Shown here: piece by piece, positions 44,706-53,401 of the stretch
How the letters are laid out: each line of letters begins with the position of its first letter
Position numbering within the stretch: position 1 is the first letter of the stretch
Origin: CANKJK01 sp040081715
GTDB lineage: Bacteria; Acidobacteriota; Vicinamibacteria; Vicinamibacterales; UBA2999
Assembly: GCA_040081715.1 (NCBI GenBank)
Contig: JBEBFY010000001.1
Location: forward strand, 1-64,000
Direction of reading: 5' to 3'
DNA: 64,000 nucleotides
Program-made: the position numbers and the translations under genes
Notes under the pieces: model-generated
Told to the model about the DNA's origin: nothing
Seen by the model: the letters and a program-made list of their open reading frames with translations, nothing else
Database searches by the model: none

Positions 44706-45596
44706 CTAGTCCTCGATGACCCGGCCCTCCGTGACAAACCGCCGGTAGCCGCTGAACACCTGCCGGATCCGCATGCGCGGGATGCCGGCGTCCCGAATCA
44801 CGGTCAGCGTGTCCACCTCCGACGGCATCAGCACCGTCTCATCAGGCTCGCGGAACCGCACGGGCTTGTAGCGGATTGAGGTGTCCGACCGCTCGATGGT
44901 CAACCGTGCGGCCGCCCCCTTCCGCTGCTGCTCGGGTGGCACGGGCACGTCGAAGGTACCGGTCAGCCGCTCGTCTACCCGCAGCACATCGCCCGTGGCG
45001 GGATCCGCCCACAGGCGCCCCACGGAACGCCCGGGCAACTCCACGCTGACGCAGTCGTCATGCCAGGAGACCTGCATCTGGCCCTTCGTCACGGATCGGT
45101 AGTCCACCATCGCGGCCCCACGCCCCGAGACACGGCCTCTGCGGACAGGTGTAAACACGTAGTCGCGCTGCTGGGCCGGCAGGAACATGGCCAGTGGCTC
45201 CGGTGAAAGCGTACGCGGGTCGGAACACCCGGGTTCATCCTTCGGCCTCGGAGCCCGTCCGTTGACCTTCACGAGGTGACGCCGCACCTGCGCTTCGCCA
45301 CGCTCGCCGTGTTCGCCGGGCGTCCATTCGATCCGCAGGTCGTATTCAAGCCGGCGCGGAAAGCCACTGGGCGAGAGGTCCGCGCCAAGGGGCTGCAGCG
45401 TGACGCGCTCCACGGCCACCACGCGCTGTGCCGTGGCGTAGTACCGCTCCACATAGGCCCCCACCCTGGCCATCAGCCCGGACAGGTCCTCCGCCGGCTC
45501 TGCCTCGAGCGCCGCCCCTGGCGTGCTGATACCCTGTCCAGCACACAGGATGGCAGCAGCGATGCCGACAATTATCCGCGTGCACGCAGATGACAT
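44706..45596 (-). CDS. Exported protein of unknown function
   Basis: A signal peptide (MSSACTRIIVGIAAAILCAGQG) precedes about 265 residues with no domain I recognise. Motifs include ARVGAYVERYYATAQRVVAVERVTLQPL, GRLWADPATGDVLRVDERLTGTFDV and MPSEVDTLTVIRDAGIPRMRIRQVFSGYRRF. Proteins of this plan, beginning with a 'YVERYY...VAVE' segment, are common exported hypotheticals in soil-bacterial genomes. It is divergent from the next gene across a 117-bp spacer with inverted repeats. No catalytic residues can be assigned. Confidence 0.72.
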   Translation of the reverse strand: MSSACTRIIVGIAAAILCAGQGISTPGAALEAEPAEDLSGLMARVGAYVERYYATAQRVVAVERVTLQPLGADLSPSGFPRRLEYDLRIEWTPGEHGERGEAQVRRHLVKVNGRAPRPKDEPGCSDPRTLSPEPLAMFLPAQQRDYVFTPVRRGRVSGRGAAMVDYRSVTKGQMQVSWHDDCVSVELPGRSVGRLWADPATGDVLRVDERLTGTFDVPVPPEQQRKGAAARLTIERSDTSIRYKPVRFREPDETVLMPSEVDTLTVIRDAGIPRMRIRQVFSGYRRFVTEGRVIED

Positions 45597-45601
45597 TCGC
45601 G

Positions 45602-45638
45602 TAGACTGGGCCCCATCCGTTGTGAGAACAACAGTCTA
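45602..45638. promoter_or_regulatory. Nested inverted repeats in a divergent spacer
   Basis: TAGACTG (45602-45608) and CAGTCTA (45632-45638) are 7-bp arms around a 23-bp interval, which contains TTGT-GAGA-ACAA (45620-45631). The site lies between two divergent genes coding exported proteins and could be a shared operator. There is no supporting conservation evidence. Confidence 0.3.
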
Positions 45639-45713
45639 AGCCACGGTTACTTCGCCGACGGCGCACGATTTGCTCTGACTGCCGGCGACCGACTTCGATC
45701 GAGAGGAGCTGGA

Positions 45714-46202
45714 ATGGCCCGGATCCGTGCACGCTTGTTCGTCCTGCTGACAGCCTGCATTGCGATGGCTGTTCCGGCCCTTGCCCAGAAGCCTGCCGAC
45801 GCCGACATCAGCGGCGTCTACCGCTGTGACGGCGTGAACCCGCAGGGCCGCCCCTATCGGGGCATGGTCGAGATCGTCAAACTGCACGACGCGTTCCAAT
45901 TGCGCTGGACCTTTCCCCAGGACGAGAACCCCGCACTCGGCATTGGCATCCTCAGCAACGGCGTGCTCGCCGTGAGCTACTACGGCGGCGACATGGCGGG
46001 TGTCGTGGTCTACAAGATCAACGAGGGCAAACCGATGGTCGGCGAATGGACCGTCGTGGGCTCCGAAGGCGGCGTCTTCAAGGAGACGCTCACGCGCCTG
46101 CCTGGACACGGCAGTTCCGACGGCGGCACCGAGCGCCCGACCGAGCGCGCGCCGCGGCGTCCAGCCACGATCGGGGATCCCTCCACGATCATCAAGGGTT
46201 GA
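45714..46202 (+). CDS. Small exported protein
   Basis: A signal peptide (ARLFVLLTACIAMAVPALAQ) is followed by a beta-rich domain: ISGVYRCDGVNPQGRPYRGMVEIVKL, YQLRWTFP-like and GVLAVSYYGGDMAGVVVYKI with VGEWTVVGSEGGVFKETLTRL. The alternation and the 'W' pairs suggest a small lipocalin- or avidin-like barrel, but I do not recognise the family. ATG 45714 has GAGAGGAG upstream. It is coupled to the TauE gene by a TTGA overlap. Confidence 0.7.
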   Translation: MARIRARLFVLLTACIAMAVPALAQKPADADISGVYRCDGVNPQGRPYRGMVEIVKLHDAFQLRWTFPQDENPALGIGILSNGVLAVSYYGGDMAGVVVYKINEGKPMVGEWTVVGSEGGVFKETLTRLPGHGSSDGGTERPTERAPRRPATIGDPSTIIKG

Positions 46203-46954
46203 CGGCCACGCTCGTCGCGTTTGCGGCTGCCTTCGCAGCCGGCGCGATCAACTCGGTGGCAGGTGGGGGCACGCTCCTCACCTTCCCCACCCTCGTCTGG
46301 CTCGGCCTTCCTTCCATCGTCGCCAACGCCACCAGCACGGTCGCCATCTGGCCCGGGTCGGTTGCCGCCATGTGGGGATACCGGCGTGAACTCCGCGACG
46401 CCGACGTTCCCCTGTGGGCCTTCGCGCTCCCGAGCCTGGCCGGGGGCCTCCTCGGGGCCAGCCTGCTTCGCCAGACACCCACCCAGGTATTCGACCGGCT
46501 CGTCCCGGCGCTGATCCTCTTCGCGACGCTGCTGTTCATGGCGCAGGAACCGGTCCAGCGGCTCATCGGCCACAGCCCGGACCGGCACCGGAGCCCACGC
46601 TGGCTCGCGGGTGCGGTGCTGTTCCAGTTTCTCGTGGGCCTCTACGGCGGCTACTTCGGCGCCGGTATCGGCATCCTCATGCTGGCGGCCCTGGGCATCC
46701 TCGGCATGCGCGACATCCACCAGATGAACGGCGTGAAGAACCTGCTGGCCCTCGCGATCAACGGCATCGCGTCGGTCTACTTCGTCTCGACCGGCATGGT
46801 GCGCTGGACAGAGGTCACGGTGATGGCGGTGGGCGCCATCGCGGGAGGCATCGGCGGGGCGGGGCTGGCCAGACGTGCCGGACGCCGGGTCGTGCGATGG
46901 GTCGTGATCGCCATCGGCTTCGGGATGGCGACGTCACTGGCGCTGCGGTCGTAA
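46199..46954 (+). CDS. TauE/SafE-family anion permease
   Basis: This inner-membrane protein of about 251 residues has seven or eight helices. The family motif FAAAFAAGAINSVAGGGTLLTFPTL lies at the N-terminus, and its pseudo-repeat GLYGGYFGAGIGILMLAAL is in the second half. TauE-type permeases are linked to sulfite, sulfoacetate or other organosulfur anion export; the substrate here is unknown. The only start that fits is TTG 46199, overlapping the upstream stop as TTGA. Longer frames lack a signal. Confidence 0.87.
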   Translation: MTATLVAFAAAFAAGAINSVAGGGTLLTFPTLVWLGLPSIVANATSTVAIWPGSVAAMWGYRRELRDADVPLWAFALPSLAGGLLGASLLRQTPTQVFDRLVPALILFATLLFMAQEPVQRLIGHSPDRHRSPRWLAGAVLFQFLVGLYGGYFGAGIGILMLAALGILGMRDIHQMNGVKNLLALAINGIASVYFVSTGMVRWTEVTVMAVGAIAGGIGGAGLARRAGRRVVRWVVIAIGFGMATSLALRS

Positions 46955-47113
46955 TCCCTCCCCACGCGGTGCCTGTGGGTCGTCACCGATGTCGCCAGGC
47001 GGAATCCGGCGCACCCCGGTGAGGCGCACGTTGCGGGCAACCGCTCCCGCGGCGGGCTGGGTGGTGACCAGTTGCAGCCCGCAGGCCAGTTCCTCGCGCA
47101 GGGCTGCAAGCGC

Positions 47114-47143
47114 TTGTTCGGCGGCCAGTACGAGTGCTAGCAT
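47114..47143 (+). promoter_or_regulatory. Candidate promoter/operator of the FitAB-type operon
   Basis: TTGTTC (47114-47119) and TAGCAT (47138-47143) have an 18-bp spacer, and the palindrome TGCTAGCA (47135-47142) overlaps the -10. Ribbon-helix-helix antitoxins normally repress their own promoter at such sites. An AAGGAG ribosome site follows. The interval 46955-47113 has nothing else I can support. Confidence 0.35.
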
Positions 47144-47163
47144 TGTGACAGCAAGGAGAAGCG

Positions 47164-47391
47164 ATGCCTACGCTGACCGTTCGCAATGTGCCCCCGAGAG
47201 TGGTGCAGTCTCTCAAGGCTCTCGCGAAACGCCACAACCGTTCCATGGAGCAGGAGGTGCGAGATCTCCTGGAAGGATATGTAGCGGAACGTCGCGCCGT
47301 GCTGGACCAGATTCAGGCAGGATGGGCGAAGCAAGCGCGTCGGCCCACCGCTGCCGAAGTTGACACGTGGATGGCCGTGGGTCGTCCGTGA
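47164..47391 (+). CDS. FitA/VapB-type ribbon-helix-helix antitoxin
   Basis: The 75-residue protein begins MPTLTVRNVPPRVVQSLKALAKRHNRSMEQEVRDLLEGY, a typical FitA-like Arc/MetJ fold whose first strand (TLTVRNV) contacts DNA. The C-terminal part (ADEVDTWMAVGRP-like tail) would wrap the PIN toxin active site. It is expected to neutralise the downstream toxin and repress the operon. AAGGAGA lies seven bases before ATG 47164. Confidence 0.88.
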   Translation: MPTLTVRNVPPRVVQSLKALAKRHNRSMEQEVRDLLEGYVAERRAVLDQIQAGWAKQARRPTAAEVDTWMAVGRP

Positions 47392-47801
47392 AAGCGGTCG
47401 TTGATACCAACGTCGTCGCCTACCTGGTGCTCGGCACCGCCGGATTCGCGGAGGAGGCGCGGGCCTGCTTCGAAACCGTGTCCGCGCCTTTGGCGCCAGC
47501 CCACTGGGATGCGGAAGTCACCAATGTCATCTGGATGGCGATGCGAGCGGGCGTGCTCCCGGCGGAGGAAGGACCGGTGCGTCTCGGCCTTGCCAGACGC
47601 CTCGGAATTGAGACCGTCGCGACGGCCACGTTGTGCCAAGGTGCACTCATGCGTGCCGTGACCTCTGGCGTATCGGTGTACGACACGCTGTTTGTTGAGC
47701 TGGCCGCGCGCTCCCGATGCCCGCTTGTGACCTTCGACAAGGCCGTCCTTCGCGCCTTCCCGGAGATTGCGACTCGACCTCGCGATCTTGAGGCTCGATA
47801 G
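47388..47801 (+). CDS. PIN-domain toxin (VapC/FitB type)
   Basis: This putative ribonuclease carries PIN acidic residues in AVVDTNVVAYLVLG (first Asp), FEEARACF with HWDAEVTNVIW (conserved Glu) and SVYDTLFVELAARSRCPLVTFDKAVLRAFP (two Asp). GTG 47388 overlaps the antitoxin stop as GTGA, the usual toxin-antitoxin coupling. The 137-residue length is normal. The RNA target cannot be read from sequence. Confidence 0.88.
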   Translation: MKAVVDTNVVAYLVLGTAGFAEEARACFETVSAPLAPAHWDAEVTNVIWMAMRAGVLPAEEGPVRLGLARRLGIETVATATLCQGALMRAVTSGVSVYDTLFVELAARSRCPLVTFDKAVLRAFPEIATRPRDLEAR

Positions 47802-48055
47802 TCTCCGGAGTAGTCCGCCTAACGACTATTCGACCGCGAACGCCGTCCCACGCCAGGCGATTCACTGCCGGTCGCTTCCAGGCTGACGGGATGAGCGGGC
47901 CTCCCGTAGTTATGCCGCGACACTGGCGCGTAACCGCTCACAGCCGATCCATTGGACTCTTCACACCCAACCCGCCCCGGTTGATCACATGCAAGGAACT
48001 GCCACGTGCCGAGACAACAGCAAGGGCCTGCCACTACAGGCCGGCCAGCCGACGG
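47802..48055. other. Intergenic stretch without a supported gene
   Basis: These 254 bp lie between the PIN toxin stop and the stop of the minus-strand thioredoxin-like gene. Open frames crossing it are continuations of antisense frames of the thioredoxin gene and lack start signals. I see no tRNA, strong hairpin with T-tract, or repeat. Confidence 0.5.
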
Positions 48056-48637
<582 letters not shown>

Positions 48638-48659
48638 GAACGCTCCTTGAAGAAGACGT

Positions 48660-49172
48660 TCAAGTATACCGGCGCGGTGCGAGCCGCTTGAGCAACTGGA
48701 TCTGTCCAGCGTGATAGAGGTCGTGCGCGATGATGCCGGCGACCAGGTCCACGGCCAGTGTGCCCCCGCCAGCGGGTGGCCGGTCCAGTGATTGGTCGCT
48801 CAAGGCGGCGACTGCGGCGCGGAGCTTCCTGTGCTCGTCTCGCAGCAACACGAGATCGCGCTTCCACTCGGCCTCGGTGCCGGCGTCCGACCGGGTGAAG
48901 AAGTTCGAGCCATCCAACGGAAAGCTCGAGCGCGCTTCACCGGTGAGCCGGCGCCTCACGGCGTACTTCCAGTACGCGGCGTGCAGAGCCAGTTCCCAGA
49001 TGTTGTGGCGCCCGGGCTCCGGCCGCCAGGCAGCCTGGGTCAGCGTCACGCGGCGCAGGGACCCGCGGAGGTTCGTGCCGTGCCAGCTCTTGCCGTCGTA
49101 GGCCTGGTCGATCTGCCGCAGGAACTGCTCCACGCGGCCGCGCGTCTGCCTACTGCCCACAGGTGGAGTCAA
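48660..49172 (-). CDS. DinB-family four-helix protein
   Basis: The sequence has HNIWELALHAAYWKYAVRRRL (first metal histidine region) and VAGIIAHDLYHAGQIQLLKRL (the H-x3-H pair), the three-histidine metal site of DinB/DUF664 proteins. This family includes thiol-dependent transferases; the substrate is unknown. ATG 49172 overlaps the cytochrome gene by 23 bp; GTG 49136 would avoid overlap and is an alternative. It is cotranscribed with the redoxin gene 22 bp downstream. Confidence 0.85.
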   Translation of the reverse strand: MTPPVGSRQTRGRVEQFLRQIDQAYDGKSWHGTNLRGSLRRVTLTQAAWRPEPGRHNIWELALHAAYWKYAVRRRLTGEARSSFPLDGSNFFTRSDAGTEAEWKRDLVLLRDEHRKLRAAVAALSDQSLDRPPAGGGTLAVDLVAGIIAHDLYHAGQIQLLKRLAPRRYT

Positions 49173-49902
49173 CCATCTGGAGCGACGTGACGTTGATGCT
49201 GTTGCTGGCCTTGATGACGATGCCCTTGGCTTCCATGCGGTGGCCCTTGTGCTCGGCGGGCGCGGGGAAGACGTCGAGCAGCGTGTACGACGCCGTGCCC
49301 AGCGTCTCGGACTTCATGGATCCGAGTTCCGTGTCCGATGAAGCCACGCCGTCGCGGCTCCTCGAAATGCCAGTGGCCCTGGCGAGCACCCATGTGTTGT
49401 TCGGGCCAGCCTCCAGACACCCGAGCGCGCGGCCCAGCGACATGTCGCGCACCTCCGTGGGTCCGCTCTTGCCCACGAAGGTGACGCGCGCGATGGCGTC
49501 CTGCCGCAACTCGTCCTTCCCTGCCGGCATGCCGTTCTGCTCCAGCACGTAGGCCAGCGTATCCAGCACAGCCAGATCGGGCACCACCACGTCCTCCGCC
49601 CGGGGCATCGGCGACCGCATGAAGTCGAAGAGCGCAAAGAGGTTGCCCTCCCAGGTCTCGACGAACCGCTGCCCCACGAGCGCCGGTCCATTGCCGAGGC
49701 CCAGCCCTTCCAGCTTGTTGCCGTGGCACCCCGCGCAATGCTTCTGGTAGGCCTCCCGTCCACGGGCGGCCTGGGCGGTCGTGTAGACGCCGTCCCACAC
49801 GGAGTGACGTGCCGCCTGCGCCCTGACACCGCCCTGCCCCGTCCACACCAGCGCCCACACGCCCCACGCCGCTACCAGGCACGCCACGCGCATCCAGAAC
49901 AT
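49150..49902 (-). CDS. Exported mono-heme cytochrome c with extra C-terminal domain
   Basis: A signal peptide (MRVACLVAAWGVWALVWTGQG) is followed by a class I cytochrome c domain: GREAYQKHCAGCHGNKLEGLG with heme motif CAGCH, and MRSPMPRAED with a likely axial Met. The C-terminal about 120 residues (TFVGKSGPTEVRDMSLGRALGCLEAGPNNTWVLARATG) form a separate beta-rich domain seen in soil-bacterial cytochromes. ATG 49902 lies 13 bp after the aminotransferase stop. Confidence 0.85.
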   Translation of the reverse strand: MFWMRVACLVAAWGVWALVWTGQGGVRAQAARHSVWDGVYTTAQAARGREAYQKHCAGCHGNKLEGLGLGNGPALVGQRFVETWEGNLFALFDFMRSPMPRAEDVVVPDLAVLDTLAYVLEQNGMPAGKDELRQDAIARVTFVGKSGPTEVRDMSLGRALGCLEAGPNNTWVLARATGISRSRDGVASSDTELGSMKSETLGTASYTLLDVFPAPAEHKGHRMEAKGIVIKASNSINVTSLQMVDSTCGQ

Positions 49903-49915
49903 CTCGTCGTCTCCT

Positions 49916-51058
49916 TCAGATCCGGCAGAGCCGCTCGGCCGCGGCCCGCAGGGTGTCGTCCTTCTTGGCAAAGCAGAACCGCAGCACCGTGCCGGCCGTC
50001 GTCGTGTGCAGGAACGGAGACAGCGGAATCGAGGCCACGCCGAACTCCTTCGTCATGCGCACGGCGAAGTCGCGATCCGGCTCGCCGGTGATGTCGCCGT
50101 ACTCCATCAACTGGAAAAAGGTCCCGCGGCTCTGGAGCGGCCGGAAGCGGGATCCTTTCATGAGGTCCAGGAACAGGTCGCGCTTCGCCTGGTAGAACCC
50201 CGAGAGCGCCCGCACCTCCGGGTCCTGGTTCACGAGATCGGCATAGGCCATCTGGATCGCGCCGTTCACCGTAAACGTGACCCACTGGTGCACGCCCTGA
50301 ATCTCCTTCGTGATCGCGGCCGGCGCCACGGCGTAGCCCACCTTCCACCCGGTGGTGTGGTACGTCTTGCCGAAGGAGCTGATCACGATCGCGCGCGATG
50401 CGATGTCGGCGTCGCGGGCCAGGCTTTCGTGCCGGCCGCCGTCGAACACGATGTGCTCGTACACTTCGTCGGCCACGACATAGGCGTCCGTGCGGCTGAG
50501 CACGTCCTTCAGTTCCTGGATATCCTCAGGCCCGAGCATCGTGCCGGTCGGGTTGTGCGGCGAATTCAGCAGGACGAGCTTCGTCTTCGGCGTGAGGGCG
50601 CGACGCACCTCGTCCCAGTTGATGCGGTAGTCCGGATGCCGGAGCGTCACGAACACGGGTATGCCGCCCGACAACTGCAGCGCCGGCACGTAGGAGTCGT
50701 AGGCCGGCTCGAACACGATGACTTCGTCACCCGGGTGCACCAGCGCGGTAATGGTGCTGAAGAGGGCTTCCGTGGCGCCGGCTGTGATGGTGATCTCGGT
50801 CACCGGGTCGTAGTGGCGGCCGTACAACCGCCCGATCTTCTTCGACAGCGCCTCGCGCAGGGGCAGAACGCCGGGCATCGGGCAGTACTGGTTGTGCCCC
50901 TCGCGCATCTTCTGGGCCACGGCGTCAATCAGGCCAGGGTCGCAGTTGAAGTCCGGAAAGCCCTGCGACAGGTTGATCGCCCCGGTGTCATTGGCAAGTT
51001 TGGACATCACGGTGAAGATCGTGACGCCCACGGACGGGAGCTTGGAGACAAGAGCCAT
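49916..51058 (-). CDS. PLP-dependent aminotransferase, fold type I (YbdL/KAT-like)
   Basis: The product starts MALVSKLPSVGVTIFTVMSKLAND, and INLSQGFPDFNCDP is the diagnostic N-terminal block of methionine/kynurenine-type aminotransferases. LNSPHNPTGTML, ADEVYEHIVFDG and the PLP lysine in VISSFGKTYHTTGWKVGY are all present. Arg in VLRFCFAK fits the C-terminal carboxylate clamp. It probably transaminates methionine or aromatic residues with 2-oxo acids. ATG 51058 is the family start; the longer frame to 51469 runs into the divergent gene. Confidence 0.92.
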   Translation of the reverse strand: MALVSKLPSVGVTIFTVMSKLANDTGAINLSQGFPDFNCDPGLIDAVAQKMREGHNQYCPMPGVLPLREALSKKIGRLYGRHYDPVTEITITAGATEALFSTITALVHPGDEVIVFEPAYDSYVPALQLSGGIPVFVTLRHPDYRINWDEVRRALTPKTKLVLLNSPHNPTGTMLGPEDIQELKDVLSRTDAYVVADEVYEHIVFDGGRHESLARDADIASRAIVISSFGKTYHTTGWKVGYAVAPAAITKEIQGVHQWVTFTVNGAIQMAYADLVNQDPEVRALSGFYQAKRDLFLDLMKGSRFRPLQSRGTFFQLMEYGDITGEPDRDFAVRMTKEFGVASIPLSPFLHTTTAGTVLRFCFAKKDDTLRAAAERLCRI

Positions 51059-51150
51059 CGGTAACCAGGCGCGCCCCACGGGGGCGGGCGCCGCAGTATC
51101 ACACGAATACCGGGGAGGCCAACCTGCCTCGGGATGGCGCTGGAACGGTG

Positions 51151-51181
51151 TATAACTCAGGCTGTGAACACCGTTCACAGC
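51151..51181 (+). promoter_or_regulatory. Promoter/dyad of the quinohemoprotein gene
   Basis: TATAAC (51151-51156) is a good -10. It is followed by a perfect dyad, GCTGTGAAC-ACC-GTTCACAGC (51161-51181), over the predicted start site. A second pairing, GAACGGTGT (51143-51151) with ACACCGTTC (51168-51176), overlaps the -10. This suggests an operator or a 5' RNA hairpin that controls the dehydrogenase. Confidence 0.55.
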
Positions 51182-51205
51182 ACGTAACCCTTGAGGGATC
51201 TGACC

Positions 51206-53389
51206 GTGACTCGACTGCCGTATCGACTGCCACTGACGCTCACCACTGCTGCGGTGGTGGCCCTCGCCGGAATGATGCACCTCGTCGCCCAGCAGCCTGG
51301 AGGGCGCTATTCGGACGCGCAGGCCTCGGCCGGCCAGGCAACCTACGACCAGAAGTGCACGACCTGCCACGGAGCCACGCTTCAGGGCGGCGCCCACGGG
51401 CCGGAACTGGCCGGGGCGGGGTTCATCGAGGCGTGGGGCGCGAAGACCTCGACGGATCTCTTTGCGCACATCAAGGCCAACATGCCACCAGGTGACGCCG
51501 GGTCACTGAGTGACGGGGAGTACCTCGGGATCGTCGCGTACGTCCTCAAGCGCAACGGCCACGCGGCGGGTACGCAGACCTTGGCCGCGACCACCTCGGT
51601 TGTCCTGAAGCCCGGGGCCAGCGCGACGCCCCCTGCGGCGCAGGCCGCCCAGGCGCCGGTACCGCCATCCGCCGCAGACCAGTCCGGCAGCGGAGGCCTG
51701 CCGAGAGGCGCGGCCGCCGCCGCCGGCTTCGGGGCCCAGTCACGGAACCGGACTGTCGAGAACTACACACCTGTCACGGAGCAGATGCTGCAGGCCCCCC
51801 CGGCGGGTGACTGGCTCAACTGGCGCCGCACGCTGGACGGGCAGGGCTACAGCCCGCTGAAGGAGATCACGCGCGACAACGTGAGCACCCTCCGCATGAC
51901 GTGGTCGATGGTGATGAAGGACGGCAACAACGAGGCGACGCCGCTGGTGCACGACGGCGTCATGTTCCTGATCCACCCGCAGAACGTGATTCAGGCCATC
52001 GACGCCAGGACGGGTGATTTCATCTGGGAGTACGCCTACAAGTACCCGGCCAATGCGATGACACTCGGCGGCGCGACGCGGAACATCGCCATCTACAAAG
52101 ACAAGCTGTACATGGCGACCTACGATGCCGCCATCGTCGCCGTCGACGCGCGCACCGGCACGGAAGTGTGGAAGACCGTGAAAGCTGACTGGCAGAAGGG
52201 CTTCACGCACACCAGCGGCCCGATCATCGCGGGTGGCGTGGTCGTCAGCGGGATCAACGGCTGCGAGAAGTTCAAGAAGGAAGGCTGCTTCATCACGGGC
52301 CACGATCCGGACACGGGCAAGGAGCTCTGGCGCACGCAGACCATCGCGCAGCCGGGCGATCCGAACAGCGACACCTGGGGCAAGATGCCGCCGGAACTGC
52401 GCGCAGGGTCCGACGCCTGGATCCCCGGCAGCTACGACCCGCAACTGAACCTGTTCTATATCGGCACGGCACAGGCCAAGCCGTGGGTGGCGGCCAGTCG
52501 GGGCATGAGCGCCAAGGACGCCGCGCTCTACACGAACTCCACGCTGGCGCTCGACCCGAAGACGGGCAAGCTCCAGTGGTACTTCCAGCACGTACCCGGC
52601 GAGACGCTGGACATGGACGTCGTGTTCGAACGCGTGCTCGTCGATGTCGGCCCCGACAAGGTGCTCTTCACGATCGGTAAGGACGGCATCCTGTGGAAGC
52701 TGGATCGGAAGTCCGGTAAGTATCTGGATTTGACGGAGACGGTCTATCAGGATGTCTACGAGCGGATCGACAAGAAGAACGGCCGCGTGCAGTACCGCGC
52801 CGACATTCTTGAGGCGAAGATCGGCGACGTCGTGGCTGCCTGCCCCGGCAACTTCGGCGGCAAGGACTGGACGGCGAGCGCGTACAGCCCCGAGGCGGGC
52901 GCGCTCATCATCCCGCTGCAGCAGGCCTGCGCGCGAATCGCGGGCGGCAAGGTGGAGTTCAAGGAGGGTGCTGGCGGCATGGGCGCCGGCCGCGGCGGCC
53001 CTGCCTTCGAGATGCCCGGTACCAACGGCATGGTGGGCAAGCTCGCCGCCTACGACGTGAAGACGATGAAGGAACTGTGGAGCGTGAAGCAGCGCGCCAT
53101 CTTCCTGACAGCCGCGGTGACGACGGCCGGCGGCGTGGTCTTCATCGGCGACCTGGACCGCTACTTCCGCGCCTATGACGTCAAGACGGGCAAGCTCCTC
53201 TGGCAGACGCGGCTGGGGGCCCCGGTGCAGGGCTTTCCCGTCACCTACACCGCCGGTGGCAAGCAGTTCGTGGCCGTCACGACGGGCGTGGTCGTGATGA
53301 AGGCGCTCACCGGTGCGCTCACACCCGATGTGTACCAGCCGAGCGGCGGCAGCCAGCTCTACGTGTTCGAGCTGCCGGACCGGAAGTAG
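51206..53389 (+). CDS. PQQ-dependent dehydrogenase with N-terminal cytochrome c domain
   Basis: This is an exported quinohemoprotein. A signal peptide (LTLTTAAVVALAGMMHLVAQ) is followed by a cytochrome c domain with CTTCHG near residue 50, a Pro/Ala linker and an eight-bladed propeller: NWRRTLDGQGYSPLKEITRDNV, AIDARTGDFIWEY and YMATYDAAIVAVDARTGTEVW. The C-terminal end of the propeller has GKLLWQTRLGAPVQGFPVTYTAGGKQFVAV. GCEKF...GCFITGHD is a subgroup feature. Alcohols or sugars are likely substrates, with electrons passing PQQ to heme to the respiratory chain. GTG 51206 is preferred; TTG 51191 is possible. Confidence 0.9.
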   Translation: MTRLPYRLPLTLTTAAVVALAGMMHLVAQQPGGRYSDAQASAGQATYDQKCTTCHGATLQGGAHGPELAGAGFIEAWGAKTSTDLFAHIKANMPPGDAGSLSDGEYLGIVAYVLKRNGHAAGTQTLAATTSVVLKPGASATPPAAQAAQAPVPPSAADQSGSGGLPRGAAAAAGFGAQSRNRTVENYTPVTEQMLQAPPAGDWLNWRRTLDGQGYSPLKEITRDNVSTLRMTWSMVMKDGNNEATPLVHDGVMFLIHPQNVIQAIDARTGDFIWEYAYKYPANAMTLGGATRNIAIYKDKLYMATYDAAIVAVDARTGTEVWKTVKADWQKGFTHTSGPIIAGGVVVSGINGCEKFKKEGCFITGHDPDTGKELWRTQTIAQPGDPNSDTWGKMPPELRAGSDAWIPGSYDPQLNLFYIGTAQAKPWVAASRGMSAKDAALYTNSTLALDPKTGKLQWYFQHVPGETLDMDVVFERVLVDVGPDKVLFTIGKDGILWKLDRKSGKYLDLTETVYQDVYERIDKKNGRVQYRADILEAKIGDVVAACPGNFGGKDWTASAYSPEAGALIIPLQQACARIAGGKVEFKEGAGGMGAGRGGPAFEMPGTNGMVGKLAAYDVKTMKELWSVKQRAIFLTAAVTTAGGVVFIGDLDRYFRAYDVKTGKLLWQTRLGAPVQGFPVTYTAGGKQFVAVTTGVVVMKALTGALTPDVYQPSGGSQLYVFELPDRK

Positions 53390-53401
53390 CCAGGAAAGCG
53401 G

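Noticed and set aside
46934..47143. Minus-strand 69-codon frame ending VRLTGVRRIPPGDIGDD
   Set aside because: A short resemblance (TGVRRI and nearby DNA) to the end of the SMP-30-like gene at 63484 hints at a tiny fragment. It is too short, lacks a ribosome site and is antisense to the toxin-antitoxin promoter.
50006..51064. 352-codon plus-strand frame over the aminotransferase
   Set aside because: It is the antisense of a clear PLP enzyme; the His/Arg/Val-rich peptide is typical of a shadow frame.
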